DNA of 64,000 bases from Candidatus Nitrosocaldus sp. (GCA_025054855.1 JANWZS010000003.1:1-64000); one strand, 5' to 3'. Shown: positions 1 to 8,784, numbered from the stretch's first letter. Program-made: numbers and translations. The notes: a model not told the origin generated them from the sequence alone.

Positions 1-1
1 G

Positions 2-544
2 TTGGAGGAGAAGGTGGTAGCATTGGAGGAGAGGATAGTCAAGTTGGAGGAGAAGGTGGTAGCATTGGAGGAGAGGACTGCCACGATAGAGGAGGAGATC
101 AGGAACCTTAGAAGGGATATGCTGGAGGGGTTCAGGAGGCAGGATAGAAGGTTGAGGTACATAGAGTCTTTCATGGAGAACCTCTCATTGAGTGTAGAGG
201 AGGAGGCTAGGGAGGTCGTGGAGTACTGGCTCAGGCAGAAGGGCATAACACTCAAGGTTACCAACCTAAGGCTACCAGATGTAGAGGTGGATATATATGC
301 AGTAGATACAGATCTGTGCATTGTGGGCGAGGCAAAGACGAGGGCAGCAAGGAAGGCGATAATGCAGGTTGAGAGGTCCATATCCAGGTTATGCAAGAAG
401 CATCCTCAGTACGTAAGGGGAAGGGTCGTTAAGGTCGTATATGCCATCCAGGCTATGCCTGAGGCAATCGAAGAGGCAAGGAAGAGGAATATATGGCTCG
501 TGACAGCCAAGGGTGAGCTCACAGAGTTGAGACTGCAAGCATAG
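2..544 (+). CDS. Coiled-coil PD-(D/E)XK nuclease-like protein, 5' end cut by the window
   Basis: The reading frame is open from the first bases, so the start probably lies upstream. The visible 180 residues begin with heptads of the form V-x-x-L-E-E-(K/R), a strong coiled coil to about residue 40, then an R-R-D-M-L-E-G-F-R-R motif. A C-terminal domain follows with D-V-E-V-D near residue 94 and G-E-A-K near residue 110, the arrangement of a PD-(D/E)XK nuclease core (DUF3782-like archaeal proteins). The protein at 56857-57681 shares the same architecture and 59 identical nucleotides (65-123 = 57109-57167). The cellular role and any nuclease activity are inference. A (TAGA)n repeat follows the stop codon. 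Confidence 0.7.
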   Translation: MEEKVVALEERIVKLEEKVVALEERTATIEEEIRNLRRDMLEGFRRQDRRLRYIESFMENLSLSVEEEAREVVEYWLRQKGITLKVTNLRLPDVEVDIYAVDTDLCIVGEAKTRAARKAIMQVERSISRLCKKHPQYVRGRVVKVVYAIQAMPEAIEEARKRNIWLVTAKGELTELRLQA

Positions 545-549
545 ATGAG

Positions 550-567
550 TTAGATAGATAGATAGAT
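550..567. repeat. (TAGA)n microsatellite
   Basis: A short tandem TAGA run just after the stop codon of the coiled-coil nuclease gene. It is one of several simple repeats found directly after genes in this window. Confidence 0.7.
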
Positions 568-645
568 GTACATTGAATGTGAATTATATGGTGAACCTAT
601 TCCATCATAATGACAGTGGTCATGTTTACCCATCAGAACACTTAT

Positions 646-673
646 ATATCGCTTCCGATATCACTAGCGATAT
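646..673. promoter_or_regulatory. Perfect 8-bp inverted repeat between TATA box and start codon of the PadR gene
   Basis: ATATCGCT (646-653) and AGCGATAT (666-673) are perfect reverse complements, 12 nt apart. The left arm overlaps the TATA box (TTATATAT, 642-649) and the right arm overlaps the ATG at 672. A dimeric repressor bound here would block TBP/TFB or polymerase. Autoregulation through a palindrome on the own promoter is common in PadR regulators, so this is the likely self-operator; that role is inference. Confidence 0.6.
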
Positions 674-1202
674 GATATCCGAGTGGTTGCAGAGGATAAG
701 TGGAGCTGTGCCCAAGGGATTCTCAAGGTACTACGTGCTCAGCCTGATCAGTGAGCGACCCATGACGGGCAAGGAGATAATGGAGGAGGCTGCAAAGAGG
801 AGCAACAACCTCTGGAAGCCCTCGCCAGGGCTGGTCTACCCATTGCTCGGTAAGCTGCTTCAGGAGGGGCTGATAGAGGAGGATGATTATGGCAGGTACA
901 GGATAACTGGCAAGGGCAGAGCAGTTCTAGCAGATGTGCATGTGATTCAAGGCATAGTAAGGAAGCAGTTGGATGTTATGATGCACTTCAGCACGCTCAG
1001 CATGTTCATAGCCAAGGATATACTGGAGAGGATCACCTCCCTAGGCTCTATGCTCGCAGCGAACATAGATAGGATGACACAGCAGGAGAGGGAGAGGTAT
1101 AGAGAGTTCCTGCTTGCACAACTGAGGAAGTTGGATGAGAGTGAAGCAAGGAGTAGCGAGCAGGAGCACAGGGGCAAGAGGGAGAGCATAGGTATAGAAT
1201 AG
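672..1202 (+). CDS. PadR-family winged-helix transcriptional regulator
   Basis: Predicted DNA-binding repressor of 176 residues. The PadR winged helix covers about residues 10-85: a helix with M-T-G-K-E-I-M-E-E-A, the P-S-P-G-L-V-Y-P-L-L recognition segment, then L-I-E-E-D-D-Y-G-R-Y-R-I-T-G-K-G, the wing typical of the family. The C-terminal half is helical and charged, as in PadR dimerisation regions. The frame extends upstream to 573, but the ATG at 672 lies 26 nt from a TATA box, fitting a leaderless start. A perfect inverted repeat overlaps that promoter. The gene ends tail-to-tail with gap, with a short T run between. The ligand is unknown. Confidence 0.85.
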   Translation: MISEWLQRISGAVPKGFSRYYVLSLISERPMTGKEIMEEAAKRSNNLWKPSPGLVYPLLGKLLQEGLIEEDDYGRYRITGKGRAVLADVHVIQGIVRKQLDVMMHFSTLSMFIAKDILERITSLGSMLAANIDRMTQQERERYREFLLAQLRKLDESEARSSEQEHRGKRESIGIE

Positions 1203-1259
1203 ATGGGATACTCTGACATATATCTTATTTCTGTTTTTGATCATCCTTGAGTCTATCCA

Positions 1260-2306
1260 TCAACCGAACTCGCTTGCCAGTGCCCTCTTCCTCTCATTCA
1301 GCCTGAATATCCTCTCCGTCCTCTCCAGAGCCTCCCTCCTACTCCTGCTGAAGAGCATAGCCTGCATAAGCATATGGTTCTCTGGCGCAACTATCCCAGT
1401 CTGATCATCGGAGTAGGTTATCTTCAACGTATCCCCATGTGCCTTGAGCACATCTGTATGTATGTGGACCATGCATGTATCACCGAAGGGGAACCCTAGT
1501 TCTAGGGCCTTCTTCCTCACATCCGCTGTGCCCTTTGCACTGCTCAGCAGTGCAACACCCCACTCCCTCTCGAATATATCGAGTATGCTATCCCTGCTCG
1601 GAGGCTCATGCTTGAACCTTACATAGAGTTGGTGCAGGTGCATCATCCTGCTAGGTACCTTGTAGACATCAACGTAGAGTTCGTGGCTCTTTATAAAGTC
1701 GGCAACATCCCTCTGATGGTGAGGGTCTCTATCCCACTCTATAGAGTCCTTGACCTCCTTCTTATCCTCAAGATCAGCCCATCTCCTTATCAGTGTGGCA
1801 TCGAACCTGATTATCTCGCTCCCATAGCGCTCTATCAATGGCTGCATTATCCTCCCTAGACCGGTGACATTGCAACTACCCTGTATCACATACCTCTTCC
1901 CATAAGCCTGCTCGTAGTTCACCCTAGAGTTGTGTATCATATCTGCAACGCTATGCTCACCGTACCTATCCTCCCCTCCCTGGAAGATCGCTGGCTTGTT
2001 GAATGGTAGATAGTAGTTCAACTTGTTCTCATACCCAAGCCCATCCTTCGCTGCATCTATTATCAGATCACTAGCCTTTATGGCATCCGTTATGCTCCCT
2101 GCTGCATCGTAGCCCTTGTCCTTGAACTCATCCATCTTCTGCTCTGGCACGAATATCCTGAAGCCCTGATCCTTAGCCTCCTTTACCCTATCATCTACAC
2201 TGTACTTGCCAACGCCCAAGAACTCTATCTCCCTATCGTTTGCTAGAGCATACGCAACCCTCCTCCCTATCGTACCGTAGCCATTCAGGAATACCTTGAA
2301 CGGCAT
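1260..2306 (-). CDS. gap: Type II (archaeal) glyceraldehyde-3-phosphate dehydrogenase
   Basis: Cytosolic enzyme that interconverts glyceraldehyde-3-phosphate and 1,3-bisphosphoglycerate with NAD(P). In autotrophic archaea it mainly serves gluconeogenesis. The N-terminal Rossmann motif N-G-Y-G-T-I-G-R-R-V is at residues 7-16, and the catalytic Cys lies near residue 145 in Q-G-S-C-N-V-T-G. The length of 348 residues is normal for the archaeal family. The frame opens 22 codons earlier, but the ATG at 2306 places the Rossmann strand at the N-terminus as in homologues, and an AT-rich TATA-like element (about 2333-2340) lies upstream. Confidence 0.93.
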   Translation of the reverse strand: MPFKVFLNGYGTIGRRVAYALANDREIEFLGVGKYSVDDRVKEAKDQGFRIFVPEQKMDEFKDKGYDAAGSITDAIKASDLIIDAAKDGLGYENKLNYYLPFNKPAIFQGGEDRYGEHSVADMIHNSRVNYEQAYGKRYVIQGSCNVTGLGRIMQPLIERYGSEIIRFDATLIRRWADLEDKKEVKDSIEWDRDPHHQRDVADFIKSHELYVDVYKVPSRMMHLHQLYVRFKHEPPSRDSILDIFEREWGVALLSSAKGTADVRKKALELGFPFGDTCMVHIHTDVLKAHGDTLKITYSDDQTGIVAPENHMLMQAMLFSRSRREALERTERIFRLNERKRALASEFG

Positions 2307-2406
2307 GCCTAACCTTCCATAACCCTCTATTTCAATATTTTTGAGTATGGGTGGGGAGTTACTGTATACCATCCATACTTAAATACCTGTGCATGGTAGA
2401 TACCCT

Positions 2407-2766
2407 ATGGCACTGATCTACGTGGTGCCTGCTGGTGTCCTAGTAACCATGCTTGCAGTATTCCTTGCAAACACACCCATAGCAACCCAGGATTATGCAC
2501 TCGATGTTGATGCATTCAAGGATAACGATGATATGATGCTCATGTACAGGGTCATCATAACCAACATTGGGAGGAACGATGTCACCAACGTTCTGGTTGA
2601 TTATGGTACATACAAGGACTTCATACCAAGGCTGAAGCCTGGTGAGAGGATCATACTCTCTCCCAGTGATCATGCGAGTAAGGAGCAGGTAATAGTGACT
2701 GCAGAGCCCAACATACGCATAGTCAAGGAGTATAGGAGCATAGCAAAGATGGTGAAGGTCCACTGA
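2407..2766 (+). CDS. Small membrane-anchored protein, unknown function
   Basis: 119 residues with one hydrophobic N-terminal segment (about residues 2-22) and a hydrophilic remainder rich in beta-type sequence, probably a signal-anchored extracytoplasmic domain. A segment I-T-N-I-G-R-N-D-V-T-N-V-L-V-D-Y resembles CARDB/Ig-like adhesion folds, but that is weak. The frame also has a GTG at 2389; the ATG at 2407 is preferred because a TATA-like CTTAAATA lies about 25 nt upstream. It converges on the SIMPL-domain gene with a hairpin between them. Confidence 0.6.
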   Translation: MALIYVVPAGVLVTMLAVFLANTPIATQDYALDVDAFKDNDDMMLMYRVIITNIGRNDVTNVLVDYGTYKDFIPRLKPGERIILSPSDHASKEQVIVTAEPNIRIVKEYRSIAKMVKVH

Positions 2767-2783
2767 TTACGTGGAGATAAAAA

Positions 2784-2816
2784 ACAGGTGAGGCCTGCCT
2801 CTACAGGCAAGCCTGT
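2784..2816. terminator. Nested inverted repeat between convergent genes
   Basis: Outer arms ACAGG (2784-2788) and CCTGT (2812-2816) enclose inner arms GCCTG (2793-2797) and CAGGC (2804-2808). An A-run precedes it on the + strand, which gives a U-run on minus-strand transcripts. It sits exactly between the stops of two convergent genes, so a bidirectional terminator is plausible, although archaeal termination relies mainly on U-runs. Confidence 0.45.
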
Positions 2817-2817
2817 T

Positions 2818-3642
2818 CTACTCGAGCAGGAATGTCACCTGCACGGATGCAGAGACACTCTGCTCACTTGGCATTATGGGTGTTGTTGCCTCCGCATCTA
2901 CCCTTGCATGGACTGGTACAGGGTAGTACCCATCGATTATGTTCACGCTCTTGACCCCGACTACACGCATCTCCAGTGCACTGGCAACGCTCTCAGCCTT
3001 GATCCTTGCATCCCTTGCTGCCTTCTCCAGTAGTGATGTTCTTACTGCATCAAGCCTCTCCTGGGAGATGAAGAATGTTACACCATAGACCTGGTTTGCT
3101 CCAGCATTAACAGCAGCATCTATAACCCTGCCTATATTCTGCACCCTATCAAGCTCCATGGTTATGGTGATGTTGTTCACTACCCTGTAGCCTACGAGTA
3201 CCTGCTCTAGGCACTCTGGTGGTGGAGGATATATCGCTATGCACACCTCAGCCTTGCTCCTGGGCTCATACACAGGGTATATGCTGTAGTAGTTCGTGCT
3301 TATCTGATCCTCCCTTATGCCTACAGCCTTTACAGCCTCTATTATACTGCTCATGATCTCAGCATTCCTCCTTGCAGCATCTCCAGCGGTCTTCTCCTGG
3401 ACCTCAACCCCCACGCTTATGCTGGCTCTATCAGGCCTGATCCCCTGTGTTGCACTTCCTACAACAGATAGTTCTGTCCTCCCTGCACCATTCCCGGCCT
3501 GTTCCTGCGCCCTTGCATCCATCGTATTATACTGTACTGCCACAGATGCAAGCAGTAGGGTCAGTGCAACCACTACACCTACACCTGCAACACCCACAGC
3601 CCTCTTGCTCATCCTGCTGGCCATCGCCGTACCCCTCGCCAT
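2818..3642 (-). CDS. Exported SIMPL-domain (DUF541) protein
   Basis: 274 residues. A basic N-terminus is followed by a membrane-spanning or signal segment (about residues 14-35) and then the SIMPL/DUF541 fold: G-x-A-x-Q-G-I-x-P-D-R-A near residue 65, a helix with N-A-E-I-M-S-S-I-I-E-A-V-K-A, and a C-terminal V-x-V-T-F-L-L-E strand. SIMPL proteins are periplasmic or surface proteins of poorly known role that form ring assemblies in some bacteria. ATG at 3642 is chosen over GTG at 3651 because CTTAAT lies about 25 nt before it. Confidence 0.8.
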   Translation of the reverse strand: MARGTAMASRMSKRAVGVAGVGVVVALTLLLASVAVQYNTMDARAQEQAGNGAGRTELSVVGSATQGIRPDRASISVGVEVQEKTAGDAARRNAEIMSSIIEAVKAVGIREDQISTNYYSIYPVYEPRSKAEVCIAIYPPPPECLEQVLVGYRVVNNITITMELDRVQNIGRVIDAAVNAGANQVYGVTFFISQERLDAVRTSLLEKAARDARIKAESVASALEMRVVGVKSVNIIDGYYPVPVHARVDAEATTPIMPSEQSVSASVQVTFLLE

Positions 3643-3755
3643 TATATACACTTGCGGGGGATTAAGCCTATACCCTAGAACCCCTGCTACACCTGTTAGA
3701 ATACACTGTTCTAAACCTTAGAACAACAAAAAATTGTATTTGTAGTTGGGAAGTA

Positions 3756-4640
3756 TCAGGATTCTTGAGGTGCACCACACTGTGGGCAGAATCTTGCACT
3801 CCTTGCTATCTCTGCACCACACTTCACACAGTACCTCACATCCGTCACTATGCTTGCATGCTCTATGCTCCTCAGCGCCCTCTCCTCACTCACAAGCTCG
3901 TTTATCCCAGCAAGTACGCCAGCGATTATATCATCCCTCAGGTTGAATACAGGCTTTATGCTCTTCCCCCCATCCTGCTTCACAACCATCTGTATCATCA
4001 GATCATGCTCATGGAGCCCCTTCCTCCTCGCTATTATCTGCGCCTGCTCTATACTCCCTGCAGGTATCACTATCTCACCTTTGCCAGATGTGAAGACTAT
4101 CCTATTGCTACCATCCCTGCTCCTCTCAAGTACCAACTTGCCTCCCTCAACCCTGTCCTTCCACCCTGGATAACCCTCGATGTAGTCACAGTCATAGCTC
4201 CTCTTATCCAGCCTCTCCCTGCTCTCAACCTGGACGGCGCTATTGCTTAGGAACCTTGTCTGATCCCTTATGTACTTCCATAGGTTTGATTCGAAGCTCT
4301 TCGCAGTGTACAACTTTGCTACGGTAGCGGTTATCCCAACTATGGGGACTATGAACAGTGGGGCGGATGAGAGCATGTTCTTGCCCCACTCTCCAGTGCT
4401 TATCGCTACCTCAAAGTCATCTGGCTTGCCTTTTATGGTTATGTCAGTGCTCCTCCTTGCACCTGCTATGCTCCTCAGCGTGCTCACCTTCCTGGCCTGT
4501 ATGAAGAACCACGATGGTGGTGCAGTGGAGTCCTTGGAGTACGCAACCTCGAACCCGTTCTCCTGAAGGTACATCTGCAACCTAGTTGCCAGCCTCTCAA
4601 GGTCTACATTGAGCCCTGTGAACCGCTCAGTCTTGCCCAT
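3756..4640 (-). CDS. Conserved-type hypothetical protein with C-terminal zinc ribbon
   Basis: 294 residues. No enzyme motif was recognised. The N-terminal half carries a hydrophobic stretch near residues 90-112 (S-A-P-L-F-I-V-P-I-V-G-I-T-A-T-V), probably one membrane helix. The C-terminus is a rubredoxin-like zinc ribbon: C-V-K-C-G near residue 273 and C-P-Q-C-G near residue 287, ending in A-P-Q-E-S. Many thaumarchaeal proteins of unknown function carry such a tail. It may tether a partner or nucleic acid at the membrane; that is speculation. Confidence 0.6.
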   Translation of the reverse strand: MGKTERFTGLNVDLERLATRLQMYLQENGFEVAYSKDSTAPPSWFFIQARKVSTLRSIAGARRSTDITIKGKPDDFEVAISTGEWGKNMLSSAPLFIVPIVGITATVAKLYTAKSFESNLWKYIRDQTRFLSNSAVQVESRERLDKRSYDCDYIEGYPGWKDRVEGGKLVLERSRDGSNRIVFTSGKGEIVIPAGSIEQAQIIARRKGLHEHDLMIQMVVKQDGGKSIKPVFNLRDDIIAGVLAGINELVSEERALRSIEHASIVTDVRYCVKCGAEIARSARFCPQCGAPQES

Positions 4641-4697
4641 GGCCTTAATCTAGTGAAGCAGGATATATCATTTACTAATATATGCAACAAAATAGGG

Positions 4698-5096
4698 TTA
4701 GTGTACCGCTTCCACACTGCTCACCATGCCCCTGGCCTGATTGAGTACCCTGCTGGTTATATCGGATAGGTTGGCAAGCATACCGTACCATGAATCAGCC
4801 TCCTCATCACTCACCTCGACCCTTGCATGCCTCACATCACCCCTGCTCTGTAACCTCTCCATCTCTGCTGCAGCAGCAAGGCTATCGAGCGCAGTTACAC
4901 TGCTCACAACGTATCCTGGATACCCTGGGTAAGTATAACTCTCATTCTGCACAACCTTGAACCCGAAGAGGCTGTACCTGCTCCTCTCAACTATCACTAT
5001 CCATGACTCCTCAACACTCTCATCACCATGCATAACCCGCTCATGGAAGACCCATAGATCTGCCCTACCGTCCCTACCCACGCTAGGGTTATGCAT
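4698..5096 (-). CDS. Hypothetical protein
   Basis: 132 residues, no recognised domain. It is mixed alpha/beta with a C-terminal amphipathic helix (W-Y-G-M-L-A-N-L-S-D-I-T-S-R-V-L-N-Q-A) and no signal peptide. The ATG at 5096 is preferred over 5117 because a TATTAAT box (5119-5125) lies 26 nt upstream, matching the leaderless promoters nearby. Confidence 0.5.
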   Translation of the reverse strand: MHNPSVGRDGRADLWVFHERVMHGDESVEESWIVIVERSRYSLFGFKVVQNESYTYPGYPGYVVSSVTALDSLAAAAEMERLQSRGDVRHARVEVSDEEADSWYGMLANLSDITSRVLNQARGMVSSVEAVH

Positions 5097-5213
5097 ATGA
5101 CAATATAGAGCTACCAACTATTAATCCCTTGCGTTACACCTACGGATTAAACACCAAGCATAATGTGAATGCTATAAAAAGAGTTTTATACTATGATGCT
5201 AAGATATGCGTGG

Positions 5214-6761
5214 ATGAGCGGTAAGCGTATAGTGCTGACTGCAGATAGAAGCCTAACGACCAACTACAGGGGCAACTTCCTGTACGGCTTCATAGCCTGC
5301 GGCCCATACGAACTTGTACCAGAGTGGGTATTCGATAAGGTCTTCTGCCCCAGCGTTGAGACAGATCCGGTGACTGGAGAGGCCAAGGTTGCACAGTGTG
5401 GGTTAAGGAGGATAGAGGCTGCCCTCCTCAGGGAGTACAGGAGGGATGAGGTCTTCATAGCCCATCCAGATATGTTGGAGAAGGCCATAGGCCCAGATAC
5501 CAAGGTCGTGGGCATAAACGTCATGGACCCATTGGGCATGGCCCCAGTTACCACAACCATGAGCCCAGAGAAGCTCTCATACATAGCGATGAAGTTCAAG
5601 CGCATGTGCGCAACCATAATACAGTTGAAGAAGAGGTACAACTTTAAGGTCCTTGTAGGGGGCAATGGCTCATGGGAGCTGGCGAAGCTGGATAGGATGA
5701 GGATACATGGCATAGACTCAGTTGTTATAGGAGAGGCGGATGAGATAGCAGTAGATCTCTTCAGGGATGCCGAGCAGGGTAATGTACAACCACTAGTGCA
5801 TGCGATGGTAAGGAACATAGATAACATACCTGAGATACAGGGCCCAACTGTGAACTCCCTGATAGAGGCGATGAGGGGTTGCGGGAGAGGCTGCGACTTT
5901 TGCGATGTGAACAAGCGATCCAAGAAGGACTTCCCTCTAGAGAGGCTCCAGAGGGAGGCAAGGATAAACCTAGACTATGGCTTCGATAGCATATGGCTCC
6001 AGTCTGATGAGATACTCCTCTACGGGTGCGATAACAGGGACTTTATACCCAACAAGGATGCCATAACATACCTCTGGAGGGGGTTGAAGTCCCTAGGCGC
6101 AAGGTTCGTGGGAACGACACACATGACGCTCTCTGGCGTTGTTGCAAAGCCAGATCTCATAGAGGAGTTGAGCAGGATAAACGGGATGAGTAGTGAGCGA
6201 TGGCTCGCTACTAACCTTGGCGTAGAGACTGGGTCTACAAGGCTTGCGAGGAGGCATCTCGGCATGAAGACAAAACCATTCTCGCCAGAGGAGTGGCCAT
6301 GGGTTGTGAAGGAGGGGTGCAGGATACTCAACAGGAACAACTGGTTCCCAGCACTCACACTCATCGTAGGCTGGCCAGATGAGAGTCCAGACGATGCACG
6401 GGATACCCTTGACCTGATAGAGAGTCTTATAGCGATGAGGATGAGAGGGCTTATCGCACCACTACTCTACCAGGACTTCAATGAGCGCAACTCGATGCAC
6501 TTCAGGAACCTCAACGAGATACAGTTCACCGTATTCTGGCGCTGCTGGGAGCATAACCTGCAGGTCATAAACGATATAATACCTATAATTGTAAGGAACA
6601 AGACGTATGGGCCAGTTATGAAGGTCTTCATGACCATGCTGATAAAGGCTGGTACATGGGCGATAATGAGGTACCTTAGGGGGCTATGCAAGGATCTCTT
6701 CGGGAGAACACCAGACGATATAGTTGATAGGTATAGGAGGCCTATAACCGTAACAGCATGA
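5214..6761 (+). CDS. B12-binding-domain radical SAM protein
   Basis: 515 residues (522 if the ATG at 5193 is used). The N-terminal region resembles a cobalamin-binding Rossmann domain (V-V-G-I-N-V-M-D-P-L-G, then V-L-V-G-G-N-G-S-W-E, V-V-I-G-E-A-D). The radical SAM motif C-x3-C-x2-C lies near residues 223-230 (C-G-R-G-C-D-F-C). This architecture (COG1032) covers methyltransferases, cyclases and MiaB-like enzymes; the product here cannot be named. An additional Cys-containing segment follows (Y-G-C-D-N-R-D-F). TTTATA at 5184-5189 is about 27 nt before the ATG at 5214, which favours that start. T-rich sequence after the stop may terminate transcription. Confidence 0.85.
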   Translation: MSGKRIVLTADRSLTTNYRGNFLYGFIACGPYELVPEWVFDKVFCPSVETDPVTGEAKVAQCGLRRIEAALLREYRRDEVFIAHPDMLEKAIGPDTKVVGINVMDPLGMAPVTTTMSPEKLSYIAMKFKRMCATIIQLKKRYNFKVLVGGNGSWELAKLDRMRIHGIDSVVIGEADEIAVDLFRDAEQGNVQPLVHAMVRNIDNIPEIQGPTVNSLIEAMRGCGRGCDFCDVNKRSKKDFPLERLQREARINLDYGFDSIWLQSDEILLYGCDNRDFIPNKDAITYLWRGLKSLGARFVGTTHMTLSGVVAKPDLIEELSRINGMSSERWLATNLGVETGSTRLARRHLGMKTKPFSPEEWPWVVKEGCRILNRNNWFPALTLIVGWPDESPDDARDTLDLIESLIAMRMRGLIAPLLYQDFNERNSMHFRNLNEIQFTVFWRCWEHNLQVINDIIPIIVRNKTYGPVMKVFMTMLIKAGTWAIMRYLRGLCKDLFGRTPDDIVDRYRRPITVTA

Positions 6762-7453
6762 GTATTCTTTTTGTTGTTAACCCAATCATTACGCATGTAT
6801 CTTCCCATCATCATCCTCCCCCTAACTAACGACTTCATATATCTACCTAGTTGTTAGTGATGTGATTGATCAGCATTGAAGGGTCAGTATCAGCGTGATC
6901 GACATGGTTGTTATGCCATGGGTTCGGTTCCCCATTATGGGAGGTGGATTACCCGACTCTAGAAGTGCATGTGTTATAGGAATAGGCAACCTCGCTTCAT
7001 CTTATGCATCAGCACTAGCCTAATCTACTGCATCAGCATGTAATCAATCATGGTGTAGACGACCCTGAGTCTCAGTTGATCCCTCGCATATATGCCATCA
7101 TCTGCTCTATATCCCCCTCTTGCATACCATTTTAGACAGCATTATTTAGATAGTGTTGCTCTTGATCTATTCGCTCTATTAATGGGAATGATAATGCCAT
7201 TCACGTACACTACATGGGATGGATTGGATTGCAGGTGAAGCAGATGCAACACCACTCTCCTCTTGCGCTAGATGTATTAAATGTTATGTGCGTATATGAT
7301 ATCCATATGTTAACACATACCTGCTTGTAACAGATGTGTTAGGAGAACCATCACACACGCATTAATAGATATACAGTAGATGATATGTAGTATTTGTTGA
7401 TCTATGGGATGATGTTACAGAACATCAAAATAAAAAATAGATGGGATCTTCAC
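6762..7453. other. Gene-free gap of about 0.7 kb
   Basis: No reading frame with convincing coding character was found. The segment 6890-7010 is more GC-rich than its flanks and can form short hairpins: ATGGG (6918-6922) with CCCAT (6931-6935), and GGG with CCC around 6940-6953. The hairpin loop is tRNA T-arm-like, but no acceptor or anticodon arm exists, and RNase P and SRP RNA landmarks are absent. The right part is AT-rich and lies downstream of the PEFG gene. An untranslated RNA is possible but unproven. Confidence 0.4.
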
Positions 7454-8305
7454 CTATACCATCTGTGGGAATATCCTTACCATATGCCTTCTACTGACTG
7501 CTATAAATGCGCCTATACCAGCGGCAAGTATGAGAGCAGCTATTACACCAAACTCTGGTACAACAGCTATATTCTCTGGAGCAACAACTATCTCTAGACT
7601 CTCAATACCAGCAGGAACATCTATCTCAAGTGTAGCCTCATCTGCAGTGTGCCTAGTCACATTCACTGGGATATCTGCATCTGCCTCCTCGCTGAATGGT
7701 ATGAACTCAACGTTCATGAACTGACCCCTGAACTCATCCCTTATCACTGAGGATGGTATGGTTATGGTCATCTTGCCATCTGTGTTCACACCAGAGAGTT
7801 GCAGTACTATGCTATTGAAGTCCTGATCTATGGTTGCGGATCTTACGCTACCAACAGTCATAGTACCCCTCAAGGTTATGTTCTCCTGTATCCCGCTTAT
7901 CCTGACGCTGAACTCCCTTGCTGTTGGCTGTGCCTGTGCAGTGAATGAGAACTCCACCCTGCTCTGAATATCGCCATATGTCACAACCACCCTGTATGTG
8001 CCAGAGTTGCTCATCATAGGCCCTCCAAGCCTGAACTCTGCACTGAAGCTACCATCGCTTGCAGGTGTGACCTGTGTCAGTGCTGCCTGTACATTCCTCT
8101 CGTTCATAAGCTGGATGATCACATCCAGTCCAGCTATGACCCTAGGCACCTTACCAGTGACCCTCAGCGTATCTCCAGTGCTGTACGACTGCTTATCGAG
8201 TGTTACGCTCACCTGCTGTTGCTGTGCATACGCTGCAAATGGTATTGCAAACAGCATCATGGATGCCACGAGTGCCCCCATTACGGCATGTCTGTACCTA
8301 GCCAT
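7454..8305 (-). CDS. Exported protein with PEFG-CTERM archaeal sorting signal
   Basis: 283 residues. A cleavable signal peptide (about 1-27, ending A-A-Y-A) leads into Ig-like beta domains: S-Y-S-T-G-D-T-L-R-V-T-G-K-V near residue 42 and G-T-Y-R-V-V-V-T-Y-G near 105 match macroglobulin-type MG2 repeats. The C-terminus has V-P-E-F-G (249-253), one transmembrane helix and a basic tail, the tripartite PEFG-CTERM signal of Thaumarchaeota. Proteins of this class are thought to be cut and lipid-anchored by an archaeosortase. It is probably a surface protein. No archaeosortase gene lies in this window. Confidence 0.85.
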   Translation of the reverse strand: MARYRHAVMGALVASMMLFAIPFAAYAQQQQVSVTLDKQSYSTGDTLRVTGKVPRVIAGLDVIIQLMNERNVQAALTQVTPASDGSFSAEFRLGGPMMSNSGTYRVVVTYGDIQSRVEFSFTAQAQPTAREFSVRISGIQENITLRGTMTVGSVRSATIDQDFNSIVLQLSGVNTDGKMTITIPSSVIRDEFRGQFMNVEFIPFSEEADADIPVNVTRHTADEATLEIDVPAGIESLEIVVAPENIAVVPEFGVIAALILAAGIGAFIAVSRRHMVRIFPQMV

Positions 8306-8541
8306 TGAGACCCTATATACACGATAGTATATATCTTTTATGTATAAAACGTTTAACTAGATTCATTTATTTATTTTATTAATCACCGTACACCCCTTAT
8401 TTTATATTGCCTTCTCATATAACCACCATCATTTCTCACCAACTTTCATGAAGTTGAGGATATTGTACAGGGGAAAGGTGTAAATTTGGGTCCAAGGATA
8501 GACTTGGAGAGGGTAGATTCTGCAGGTAGGTGATAGAATGC

Positions 8542-8778
8542 ATGAGTGATAGGGTGATAAGGCATGAGTACGTGCCTGAACATATACTTCTAAGCAAGGA
8601 GGAGGCTGAAGAGGTACTCAGGAGGTACCACGTCAGGCCCAACCAACTCCCATTCATACTTGCGAGTGACCCAGCGATAAGGGGCATTGGTGCGAAGCCT
8701 GGGGATATAGTTAAGATAATAAGGAAGAGTCCAACAGCAGGGGTAAGTATATACTACAGGTATGTGATAGAGGGGTGA
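8542..8778 (+). CDS. rpoH: DNA-directed RNA polymerase subunit H (Rpb5-like)
   Basis: 78 residues. It is equivalent to the C-terminal assembly domain of eukaryotic RPB5 and sits at the polymerase jaw. [19 protein letters not shown] and [14 protein letters not shown] are the family core. The ATG at 8542 follows a purine-rich AGGTAGGTG (8524-8532); the frame also has a GTG at 8530. It heads the polymerase operon, 6 nt before rpoB, the classic archaeal order. Confidence 0.95.
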   Translation: MSDRVIRHEYVPEHILLSKEEAEEVLRRYHVRPNQLPFILASDPAIRGIGAKPGDIVKIIRKSPTAGVSIYYRYVIEG

Positions 8779-8784
8779 TGTTGG

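Noticed and set aside
573-671. 33-residue extension of the PadR protein
   Set aside because: The extension contains the TATA box and inverted repeat, has no PadR similarity, and the ATG at 672 fits the leaderless spacing.
6918-6935. tRNA-like hairpin with TTCGGTTC loop
   Set aside because: The loop has eight bases and lacks the A58 position; no acceptor, D or anticodon arm can be built around it.
6895-7022. Short frame reading G-I-G-N-L-A-S-S-Y-A in the gene-free gap
   Set aside because: It faintly recalls an inositol-phosphate-synthase Rossmann start, but ends after about 40 codons with no continuation in any frame, so chance is more likely than a pseudogene.
7394-7597. 67-residue plus-strand frame
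   Set aside because: Overlaps the 3' end of the PEFG gene antisense, with Tyr/Trp-rich non-protein-like composition.
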